A DNA stretch of 64,000 bases from Theropithecus gelada (taxonomy: Eukaryota; Chordata; Mammalia; Primates; Cercopithecidae): positions 26,382,304 through 26,446,303 of the forward strand of contig NC_037680.1 of assembly GCF_003255815.1 (NCBI RefSeq), written 5' to 3'. Positions 34,521-44,529 of this stretch are shown in pieces. Every line of letters begins with the position of its first letter. Position 1 is the stretch's first letter. The position numbers and the translations under genes were made by a program. Below the pieces are notes generated by a model that saw only the letters and a program-made list of their open reading frames with translations, searched no databases and was not told the DNA's origin.

Positions 34521-37109
34521 CTATCTTGAAAAACTCCATAAGCCTGGTATCACACAGAAACTTCTTCCAACCAGTGAGCCCAAGTTCTGATTTGAATTAT
34601 ATCTCTGCATCAGGCTATTTCTCTGGCATGTCAATACAATGAATGTCAAGTTCAGTCAATAACATGGAAACTTTATGTGGTTGTTGTGTATCATTCAAAA
34701 CAATGCTGCAGGTTACTAACTGACATTTTCCTTTGTCAGTGGGTGATTTGCGGCCCATTGACAGAGATGTATGGTGACTGAGCCACCTGGTCTCTCTACC
34801 TGTTGGGAGGACTAGCAGCATTTGGGGGTCACCTATCATCTGTAAAAATAAGTGAAGTGAGTCCCAAATTCTACCTTTTTTCCCTACAACTCCTCAGACC
34901 TGGGTTGCAAACTCAGATATCCACAGGAGTCAGGTAGGTAATATAAGTGATAAAAGGAGTTTTAGGTGAGGGCCCAGTTAGCTAGAGAGTTCATGGGGGC
35001 AGATGCTATTTAGCTCTGACCATTTGTTTTCATGAGGCAATGTGGGTTTTTGTTGCCTTTGGCTTTGTTTTACTATTTTCTGCATAGTTATATATTCAAG
35101 TCCCAGATTCTTTTATAACAACCTCAGGTAACCACATTACCTATTAAAAAATCTGAATTCTGAAATCTAGAATTCCAAGCCCTCCACCAAATGACTCTCT
35201 TATATTCTCTAACCTCACTTATTTTTACTCTTCAGTATAGAGTTCTGGCTTTTTCAAATACACCTTTCTGATACTGCACACAACTTGTTGATTCCCATCT
35301 TATGTCTTGTGTTAGTCTTCCCAGTTGAAATGAGCTCTCTATTCTCCTCTATTCCACCCATCCAGTCCTTCACCTCTTCCTTTACTTTTCTCTTGTGTCA
35401 TTATCTCTCTAACTACTCACTTCTCTTGTCACTACCCCCCAAAACCTTCCAAATGTTCTTCTGTTTTGCTCCCTTCAGAAACAACAAGCCACCATCTAAA
35501 ACTACCAAATAATCACCTCTGCCCTCTGACTTCATAAGAAACATTATTAACATTATTGTATAAAAATAAGTTACTTGAATAAGCATGATAAAGCTCTATT
35601 TACAACTTGCCTTTATTCAGTAGCACCACAAGTTCAGTGAAGCCACAAATTCAGTCACCTCCTTCATGTATGTGTGATCTATACCATATTTTATGTGATG
35701 TGAAGGTGACCTAGGATGCATTTATTCCCTCATCCGCAAACAACAGCAACTCAGCAAAAGTATATTCTCTCTCTGCACTGACATACTGCTTGATAATATT
35801 TGTTAATTTAATCAAATTACAAATTAAAAAGCTATAAACCTAAAGTATCACAGAGGTGCTAAAACACTGTTTTCTTGCTTCTTGTACCTTGAAACTTTAG
35901 GAATATCATCCCACAACAGGACTTGTAGAAAATACCTTAAGAAAAAAACTTGCAGAATAGCACTCAAGCACAATTAAAATCATCAAGTGATGACATTTAG
36001 ATCCCCCTATTCTTCAAATCATAAGTCATCATCAGAATTGCAACAAATACTTTGTCTAGCTACTCACTAAAGAAATACAGCCACTCAGGCTAGATGCTAA
36101 AATGTAAAATCCTCTGAAATCAATTTCAGAGTAAATGTAAATGGAAAACCCATAAGTTACATTGATTAATTTGAGTACATCCAATTTTTAGAGGAAATTT
36201 TTGCTTATAAAATAAGAGACTCTGATTCAAAAGAAATCATTTTTATCTTAAAGTCATAAGTTGACATCATACCATTAAGTTGTTTTTATAAGCAACAAAA
36301 TTCTAAAAATTGAATTATCTTTTTGAGTATAACTTTATATTACTATCAATCTGTATTTGGGCAAAACACAGAATAAATATGGAAATTCTCTTTTTGCCTT
36401 AAGGAAACTATTCTTGAAGCTCATTAAATGTTTCTTTTTATTTGTTTATTTTCTGTTTATATTGTTAAAACTCTCACATTTCCAATCAAATTCTGTCCCA
36501 TCTTTGAGGCAAGAGCCCTGAACTTTATTAAGGCATTTTTTTCTGCTAAACAAGAAACACAATGTGTTCAATGAAATAAATAAAGACACAAGTGTGCTTT
36601 ATAATATATTAAAGACTCTGCGGATTTCCAGATTATTTGTCAAAAAAAATTGCTCCTATTTTTCAGAGCTGTAGATTAAGATATGTAAGCAATCATAAAA
36701 ATTTTTTTAAGATCTCAAACGACTGTATGGTGTGGTAAGAGAATTATTTTCTTCTGAGAGAGGGAAAGCATTATGAACCCAGAACTTTGAAACAAGTAGT
36801 TGGAGGAAATGAATTTATCTGTTTTGCTACAGGACTTGTAAGCATGTTTAGTATGCAAAGTTTGTCTGTAAATAAAACTTTTATGCTTCAGATTACTTTG
36901 GAGGTTTCTAAGTAGATATGTTTCAGTGATACTCTGAATGCAGCAACCTAAGCACTCTGGGGTAAACTAAGGAGGAAGAGGCCTGTAGAAGAGTAAAAAG
37001 AAGGGTTTGGGGTATTGCTAAGTAAAGTCAGTGCAACATCACAGAATGGATTGCAGCTGGGGATTCTGAGCATCACATAATAAGTAATCTGGGGAGAAAA
37101 AGATATCCA
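34521..37109. other. Long non-repetitive stretch
   Basis: No repeat or gene recognised in 2.6 kb. A pyrimidine-rich part lies at about 35330-35480 and a small perfect hairpin at 36112-36131. The longest frame (75 codons at 35285) shows nothing. Confidence 0.5.
36112..36131. repeat. Perfect 9-bp hairpin
   Basis: Arms ctctgaaat and atttcagag are separated by two bases. Confidence 0.7.
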
Positions 37110-37410
37110 GGCCAGGTGCAGTGTGGCTCACGCCTGAAATCCCATAACTTTGGGAGGCCAACTTAGGTGGATCACAAGGTCAAGAGATCGAGACCATCCT
37201 GGCCAACATGGTGAAAACTCGTCTCTACTAAAACATAAAAAATTAGCTGGGAGTGATGGCACATGCCTGTAGTCCCAGCTACTCAAGAGGCTGAGGCAGG
37301 AGAATTGCTTGAACCCAGGAGGCAGAGGTTGCAGTGAGCCAAGCTCCCGCCACTGCACTCCAGCCTGGTGACAGAACAAGACTCCGTCATAAAAAAAAAT
37401 AAAAATAAAT
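37110..37410 (+). mobile_element. Alu (AluS-like), sense
   Basis: It starts ggccaggtgcagtgtggctc and ends actccgtcat plus an A-rich tail with TAAA interruptions. Flanks aaaagatatcc (37098-37108) and aaaagatacc (37411-37420) are a clear target duplication. Confidence 0.95.
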
Positions 37411-37470
37411 AAAAGATACCTTACTTCAACACCAGTTTACACACCTGGGTGCAATGAAGATATTATAGAG

Positions 37471-37653
37471 CAGTGTTTCTCAAAGGTCACTATCTGACTC
37501 AGAATCACCTGTGCCACTTGTTACATAGGATATCTAGGGTCCCACCCCAGACCTGACTTATGAAATCAGAATTGCTATGTTCAGGAGCTGGGAATCAGCA
37601 TTTTTAAAAGCTCCCCTGGGGATTTCTAGGTACACCAAACTTTGAAAAGTACT
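37471..37653 (+). mobile_element. hAT-Charlie fossil (MER20-like)
   Basis: The ends cagtgtttctcaaaggtcac and aaactttgaaaagtact are inverted relatives. The inside keeps agaatcacctgtgccacttg, gggtcccaccccagacctg and ggaatcagcatttttaaaag. Confidence 0.65.
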
Positions 37654-37659
37654 ACAAAA

Positions 37660-37855
37660 TATCCATTAGGATAAAATTACAACCTTTGGCACTTGGGAAA
37701 CCAGGTTTGAACTGCAGCTCTCTGAGATGAAAACAGGAACAATAACAGTGCTTGCTTCACAAGACCATTGTGAGGATTAATTTAATGATGAGACAGTACA
37801 TGAGGCATGAAGAGTAGGTTCTCCATCAACGGTACTATTAATATTCCATATCAGG
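37660..37855 (+). mobile_element. MIR element
   Basis: The words aaccaggtttgaactgcagc, tctgagatgaaaacaggaac and ttgtgaggattaatttaatg follow the MIR order. Confidence 0.55.
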
Positions 37856-38149
37856 GTCCTCAATACAAATGCACACTCTCAGATGGGCAGCCCCTGCTGC
37901 ATAAGGGAGATGAGAACCAGAATTCTGAGGAATGCTTTGAGGCACCAGAGTTTTCTGTCTGCTGCTGCAGGTACTGAAGCGTCTTTACAGCAGCACAATT
38001 TAATTTCCTCTTTGCAAACCAAAGTTCGATTTGACATGAATCAGGGCACTAATACATTTACATATACGCCAAAAGTGATGGACTTTTGTGCTTCTGTGAA
38101 TTAGGAATCAAGGCTAATTTACATAATGTTTAGAAAGCTCACAAACTTT

Positions 38150-38560
38150 GTATTTTGTCTAAAATAATTGTGATTCTCCAAGGTTTTCCCAACTGTGCCA
38201 ATTTGGCTGGGGCTGCTTGCTTGGATTGCCAGCCTGCATCCAGATTTCTCAGTCTAATCTTTGGCAAGATACTACTAACTCCAGTTTCAGGACCAAGTGA
38301 CTGGCAGCAGCCCAAGAGCCCAAGTGTGCACTCCTGCCAAATTAACACCGGCCAGAAAAGGCTTGAAGAGTGTGAAACAAAAGAGATTCCTTGCCCTCAA
38401 TACAGAATTCAGCTGAGCAGGCCACCCTGCAGCTGGTCAAAGGGGCATCCTCGCTCCTGAAGTTCAGGGGAGTCCAGGGCTAAAGATGCCATTAGAGGCA
38501 CCATGAAGGCAGAGTGGAAAACTTTTCGTCATGCCCCGTAATTCAAATATAAAAAGGGAG
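38150..38560. promoter_or_regulatory. GC-richer unique block, candidate conserved element
   Basis: It stands out from AT-rich neighbours and holds overlapping frames on both strands: 101 codons + at 38155-38460, 69 codons - at 38139-38348. No repeat or protein domain is recognised, so either conserved non-coding DNA or chance composition is more likely than a gene. The flank 37856-38149 shows nothing. Confidence 0.25.
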
Positions 38561-40466
38561 GAATGAGGGACTTGTGTCAAGTTGGTTTGTGTCATATAAA
38601 ATAACATCCCAGTGATGGGTAAGTATTTTATCTGTCTTGGTCATATATTCAGGGATTATGTAGACAGCAAGAAGGTGAAGTGTGAGCTCTTAATTATCTG
38701 AATATTCGATCAATACTTACAGTCCAGCTAACCAGTTCACTTTATGTCCTAAATTATCTTTCTATGCAGCCTACCTTGATCAATAGACCATAAAATTGCC
38801 AAATGCCCATTTCACTTTATAATCTATGCTAATAAATATAACCTGCTAATAAATATAACAGTGGCAGCATAGCCAGTAAACTTCACAATTCTGAATTTAT
38901 TTATTTTATACTGCCACTTTTAAGCATCAGAATACTAAAGATATAGTCATTTAGTCATAGAAGTTATATATATTAGGGAATCATCTTGATCCAGCTACTC
39001 ACAATACACTTGGGAAAAGTGAAATCCAGAACAAGCATCACCAAACCTGGAACTCAGCTTTAATTAGAATACATAAACTATTCTTTGTTCTTTTCAAATC
39101 TATGAGCTATTTAATCATAAACAGGAAGAAATGATATTATTTCTTCCCATTTTATCGTAATTCAAGTACTTTGGCAATTTATTAACAGCTTCTCTCCAAA
39201 GATTTTGTTCCAGGGCTATTTTCATCATTTGTCCTGAAAGTTAACATTCAATCTGTCAGTTCCAATAGTCTCAGATTTGACAAATTAGGTTATCTTGTTA
39301 CAGGCTTAATAACATTTTCTCCTGCATCTATTCTAAGATCCCTGATAATGCAGAAAAATGTCTTCTGAAACTCAACAAGGAAATGAAGTCAGTATAAGTA
39401 AGTGGTATTCATGCGTATAGCCAATTAAATACACAAAGAATGTGCAAGTATTAGAGGTTAGATGTGCATATTTGTAAATGCATACAGGTTAATTAAAAGA
39501 GCAGAACTGTAAAAGTTAGCAATGTTTGGTTCATATCTTTGGGATTTAGGGCATAAGATATCATTTTCCCTATGTAATCAGAAAAGCAAATTGTGTCAAG
39601 CCAAAAGACCATGCTGTTGAAAACACCTGAAGCTAATTATCCTAGGGGGCAACAACAGAACTAGTTGAAAAATGCAAATTTTAGTCAATTTTTGTGTTTT
39701 CCAAAATGCCAAGTAACTACCTGGACTCATTTTAGCACAGACTTGGCCAAATAATGCTATTTGTTGAACATCTAAAGTGCCAAGGTAACCAAGTCACCCA
39801 GTTGCTTTGACATCATCTTAACTCAAACACAATATGCATATTTTCAATCAATTTACTTTGGATTCATTTTTATATATGAAACATGGTCAGTGTTCCATGA
39901 ACACATTTTCAGAGGAAAGACTGCTATAAATATGATGTGATAATGACTGGAATGTTTCAGGGAAGGACAGGAGGAGAAAAGAAGGCAAGTGCAAACTCTC
40001 ATAAAATTTAAAATAAACTGTGAACTAAGACTTGGCATTTCATCATTTTTAAACCAAAATCTAATTAGTAAGTTCTGTCCTTTAGAAGAATGTTGCAAGC
40101 TTTTCCTTAAATAAATATTCAATTCAAGCTTTGAAAGAGTAATGCTTAAGACTTTTGCTATAACAATAAATTCAGCTTTCAAAATCTGAAACAAAAACAA
40201 TATGGGGGTAAGAACAACATAGATAGGTAAATAGATGGTACATTTGAAAAGCCTCATTTTAAAAATATAGGCTTTGATTTTGGATCTCTATTAATTGTTT
40301 ATAATTTAATCCTCCTTCAATGTGGATTTTAGACTTATAATAGAAAACTATCAATATAAAAAGAAATTTTTCAGCTATAAAGAAGAAAAAATATCAACCC
40401 CTTAAAACAATTTCCATGCTTAAGCTTTAAATTTTAGTTTTGAGTCTTGAGTTTCCTAGAAGCAAA

Positions 40467-40505
40467 GCAAAACAACAACAACAGCAACAAACAAACAAAC
40501 AAAAA
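40467..40505. repeat. (CAA)n/(CAAA)n microsatellite
   Basis: The tract goes from aacaacaacaacagc into aaacaaacaaacaaa. Confidence 0.8.
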
Positions 40506-40756
40506 CTACATACTTCTATTTATCATAATAAAAAGAAACATTCGTTCTTTAAGAGATACAGCTTTTTTCTCAAACCAAATTAAGGCACAATCAAAAGGTA
40601 ACAAATAAAATTTTTATGATGATTTTACAAAGAATTAAAAAACAAATATTCTTTACATGACTACTTCTTATATTGAGGCTCAATAAAACAGAGGACATAA
40701 TGATGAAACCTGACATGCTATACTAAGTGAATGCAAGACTTAGGTGTTGGGGATAT

Positions 40757-40779
40757 ATATGTTCAAAATTTGAACATAT
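40757..40779. repeat. Perfect 11-bp palindrome
   Basis: Arms atatgttcaaa and tttgaacatat flank a single base. A further half site (tatgaacata) follows. Confidence 0.7.
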
Positions 40780-41340
40780 GTATGAACATAATACGAAACA
40801 AATCATATTAAGCATCTAACCTCTTGCCTAATAGAAAATTACAAATTTCATATAAACTCTCTGGTAAAAGCTCAATGAAGAATAAAACTTAGAATATATC
40901 AAAAGGCATATGGACAGAAGGTCACTTTGCCTCTTCTTGTATGTCATTTCTCTCAGAAGCATAAAGTTGTCAGTTCACTTTAAACCTTGGAAATGCCTAG
41001 AGAAGCAACATTCTATTTGGCTAGTTTATATCAAAAGATTTGAGCCTTTGTTTGTCTAATAAACGTGTAACTCTAGACATTTCGGGTTGAGTGCAGGGAA
41101 ACACACACTTTAGGCTTTTAATCTGTAAAAAGAATTCTCTTGAAAGTCCAGCTCAGTTTTCTGTAATTATGTCAAAGCTGCACCTAATAATACATTGATC
41201 CCTTAGTTCTGTTGTATGATCTTCCTTGGGGAACCCTCATAGGATAGTAGGGGATCTTGTCCAAGTATTCAAGTTAGACTTTGGGCATTTCTAACATCAT
41301 CCAAATTCCTGGGAACGGAGATCAGGATAGAAACTCAACT

Positions 41341-41368
41341 CTGTGAACATGGTGCCCCATGTTCACAG
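41341..41368. repeat. Perfect 12-bp hairpin
   Basis: Arms ctgtgaacatgg and ccatgttcacag surround the four-base loop tgcc. Confidence 0.85.
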
Positions 41369-41639
41369 AAAAGTAAACCCTTCTGGTTGATATGAAAGGC
41401 TTGAAGTTAATGCAGGTGTGGGACAATGTTTTATTAATTCCAGAGTCAATAAATCATTAGCCACTGACAGTGTAAGAGTAAACTAGGAATAGGCCTTCTA
41501 TACGGAAAAAGTACTCTCCATTTCCAAAAAATATAAAATCCAATAGAGAAAGCTAGATAGTAAAATAGTCTCATATGTAGTCTACAGATGAAGAGCTTAG
41601 AGAAAGCAAGGTATAGTGAAAAGGATTTGAACTATAGAG

Positions 41640-41830
41640 AAAAAGGAAACTATATTCTCAACCCAATTTAGCTGTTTTCTAGGATTCAGCCCAAGTTAGG
41701 TGAACTCACTAGATCTCAGATTTTGCTGTGTACCTTTCAGTTTGTGGCAAAAATTAAAGATGGTAAACGTAAAACACCTAGTACAATTCAGACACACAGA
41801 AGACACTCAATATTATTAAAGATGTTAAAG
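41640..41830. mobile_element. Weak MIR-like fragment
   Basis: The words aatttagctgttttctagg, gaactcactagatctcag and cacctagtacaattcag sit in MIR order but are highly diverged. Sequence at 41831-42870 shows no feature. Confidence 0.3.
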
Positions 41831-42869
41831 TATGCAGAAACTAATCATTTTTGTCAAGCACTGGTAAATAAATATTTTGGAAAATTTAAATAAGACAAAA
41901 TAGTAGCAGTTAAGCTAAATGTCATAGGTTTTCTACTCGAAACAAGATACTTTCAGCAGAATGTGACTGCTGTTTCCCTTGGTTTCCTCACAACTCAGGG
42001 GATGTCTAGTGAAAGAAAATATGTAGACTCCAGGACCAAGAATCAAGAGTCCAAATCTTGGATTTTGGAGTTAAATATGATAAACAAAATAAGTGGAACC
42101 AGGTAGATTCATCTTCAGATGTGAGAAATCACTTTAAATTTTTCTAAATGAAAGAGAAAAATAGGGATAATAATACTTAAATCATCAATTAAGCTTTTCT
42201 TAAATTGTTGTGGGTTTTTTTTTTTTCCCTACTAGAACCACGGGCTTTCTAAAAATGTATTCTAGGAAACTCACTGGATAAACCCATTAGCGTTTCTGTA
42301 TTTCTGTGTTTGATATAAGTTGCTAGGTAAAGGCAAACAAGAAGCTAAAGCCATGCTATCTTACAAAGCCATTATCTATTAAATATATCCCTTTGAAGGA
42401 AAAGACTGACTTTTTTACTGAAGAAGAGAGTAGTTATACTTTGGGAAATTGTATGCCATTAAATGGGGTAATTAAATGGGGGTAAATAGTGGGAAAACTG
42501 AGTTATAAAAAAGTATTTCTATAAGTTCCTATTATTGGGATCAGCTCCATTTATGTAAGGCAAATATATAGAAAATATTTTTAACTCAAATATTTTAGTC
42601 TGATTGACTAAGGGTAATCAGAGAATAATATTCTCCTAAATAATGGGAATTGACTTACAGATGAAGATAGACATTTAAAAGAGCTACTATTTCTCAGAAA
42701 GGATTTTTTAAATTTTATGCAAGTGTTTCCCCAGTGCTATATGTGCGATACTAGTCATTCAAGATCCTTTATTTAAAAGAAAACACTAAGGCCATATAAA
42801 GTTGGAAACAGAAAAATCACTTTCCCCCTTTTGCAGAGTCATAATGTACATTAACATATTGAGAGTTTT

Positions 42870-43005
42870 GAGAAGTCCTGAAGATAAAGTACCCCATTTA
42901 ATGTCATAGGACCTCCCCAAGTATGACCACAGAATCCATTCCTAAGTAATTTTAACACAAATAGTTTTTCATTGGAGCACATTTAGGGAAATACTGTTCT
43001 AAGGT
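42870..43005. mobile_element. hAT-type fragment, one end
   Basis: The end tttcattggagcac, ttagggaaatactg resembles the terminal repeat of a hAT element (inverted, CAGTATTTCCCTAAAT). The other terminus is not seen. Confidence 0.4.
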
Positions 43006-43131
43006 GAGAGAAGAATATAACATGCAGAAGGAGACTTATAGCCTATGAATTGTTATCAGATATTATCAGATAACTGTTCAAATATATAATATCTGCCTAT
43101 AAACTATGTAATTATAATAGTAAATATAATA

Positions 43132-43430
43132 GGCCAAGCACAGTGGCTCATGCCTGTAATCCAAACACTTTGGGAGGCCGAGGCAGGTGGATCATGAGGT
43201 CAGGAGACTGAGACTATCCTGGCCAACACGGTGAAACACTGTCTCTACTAAAATACAAAAAAATTAGCTGGGAGTGGTGGCACGCACCTATAGTGCCAGC
43301 TACTTGGGAGGCTGAGGCAGGAGAATCGCTTGAACCTGGGAGGTGGAGGTGGCAGTGAGCCAAGATCGCGTCACTGCACACTCCAGCCTGGGTGACAGAA
43401 CTAGACTTCGTCTCAAAAGAAAAAAAAAAA
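43132..43430 (+). mobile_element. Alu (AluS/Y-like), sense
   Basis: A full dimeric Alu from ggccaagcacagtggctcat to gacttcgtctcaaaag plus an A-run. It contains ggatcatgaggtcaggagac. No clear target duplication was read by eye. Confidence 0.95.
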
Positions 43431-43535
43431 GTCAAGGATTGGGGGAAGAAAAGGTAGCAAATGCATTGTAGATGGCAGACTAACTTTCTTGATCATTTTT
43501 ACCTCAATTGAATACATTTTCATGATTTTAACCCA

Positions 43536-43961
43536 TACTATGGTTTGGATAAGGTTTGTTTGACCCTGCCAGGTCTCATGTTGAAATGTGATCTCCAATA
43601 TGGAGATGGGGCCTGGTAGGCAGTGTTTGAGTTGTGGGGTGGATCCTTCATGAATGCAGTAATAAGTGAGTTCTTACTCGGTTAGTTCTTGCAAAAACTG
43701 ACTGTTAAAAAGAGCCTGGCACCTCCCTCCCCTTCCTCTTGCTTCTGCACTCTTGCTATGTGATCTCTGCATGTCACCTCCCCTTCTGCTCCCATTCAAT
43801 TTCCGCCATGAGTAGAAACTTCCTGAGGCCCTCACCAGACCCAGATGCTGGCACCATGTTTCTCATACAGCCTGCAGAACAGTAAGCCAAATAAACCTCT
43901 TCTCTTTGTAAATTATCCAACCTCAGGTATTCCTCTATAGTAGTACAAACAGACTAAGACA
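43536..43961 (+). mobile_element. MaLR LTR (MST/MLT1A-like)
   Basis: It opens tactatggtttggataagg and ends agactaagaca. Between are ggagatggggcctggtaggc, agagcctggcacctccctcc, ttccgccatgag and ccaaataaacctcttctctt (polyadenylation signal). It is a complete solo LTR. Confidence 0.85.
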
Positions 43962-44158
43962 ACCCACTATTCATACTAAGTAGCCAGCTTTTCCCTCACT
44001 CATTGACAGTATCCTAGCTGTTAGTAAATCTAGCTCAAGCTTATAATGCAAGATTTTTTCAAATATACATCCCACCAAACTTACTAATGCAACAGAGCCA
44101 CGTAGAGATAAAAAAGGACATTAAAAATACAAATTGGAAAGGTACTAGTCTAGAATAG

Positions 44159-44319
44159 CAGTTTTCAAAGGGTAGTCCCTGAAAACCTGTTAGAAATGCA
44201 AATTCTCAAGTCTCATCTCAGAGCTACTGAATCCCAGAAACTTGGAATAGAGCCTAGCAATCTGTGTTTTAAGAAGTCTTGCAGGTGATTCTGATTCACA
44301 TAAAAGTTTGATACTTCTT
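44159..44319 (-). mobile_element. hAT-Charlie fossil (MER20-like)
   Basis: The words cagttttcaaagggtagtcc, cctgttagaaatgcaaattc, gcctagcaatctgtgtttta and ggtgattctgattcac form the element in reverse order. Confidence 0.6.
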
Positions 44320-44324
44320 GTCTA

Positions 44325-44460
44325 AGAGCCAGAAGCTCTGTGTTCATGTCCTCTGTTTACTTTTTACAGATTTCTGACCTTGGACATATCACTTAATTTT
44401 TCTCAGTTTAGCCTCCTTGTCTCTAGGGCACTGGTAACATATTCCCAACATTTACCATAA
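44325..44460 (+). mobile_element. MIR core fragment
   Basis: The words ttctgaccttggacatatcac, ttaatttttctcagtttagcc and ttgtctctagggcactggt are the MIR core. Confidence 0.6.
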
Positions 44461-44529
44461 GTTTAATTAGGGACAAGTAAGAAATTTAAACTTACAAATA
44501 GTATTGAATTATAAAGAATTATCAAAAAC

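Larger units (their letters stand above)
38561..41639. other. Long non-repetitive AT-rich stretch
   Basis: No gene or repeat of note in 3 kb. Small features: a 17-bp tandem duplication at 38827-38860, a CAA/CAAA tract at 40467-40505, and hairpins at 40757-40779 and 41341-41368. The 134-codon frame on the minus strand at 39853-40257 is hydrophobic in parts but has no recognisable family or neighbouring exon signals. Confidence 0.5.

Noticed and set aside
38155..38460. 101-codon plus-strand frame as an exon
   Set aside because: A frame of similar length exists on the other strand in the same place, which points to composition rather than coding. Kept only as a candidate element.
39853..40257. 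134-codon minus-strand frame as a possible small membrane protein
   Set aside because: It is hydrophobic only because the DNA is AT-rich (Leu, Ile, Phe codons). No splice or promoter context and no family resemblance.
40467..40505. CAA/CAAA repeats as a CRISPR-like or structured array
   Set aside because: Units are 3-4 bases with no spacers; this is an ordinary microsatellite in primate DNA.
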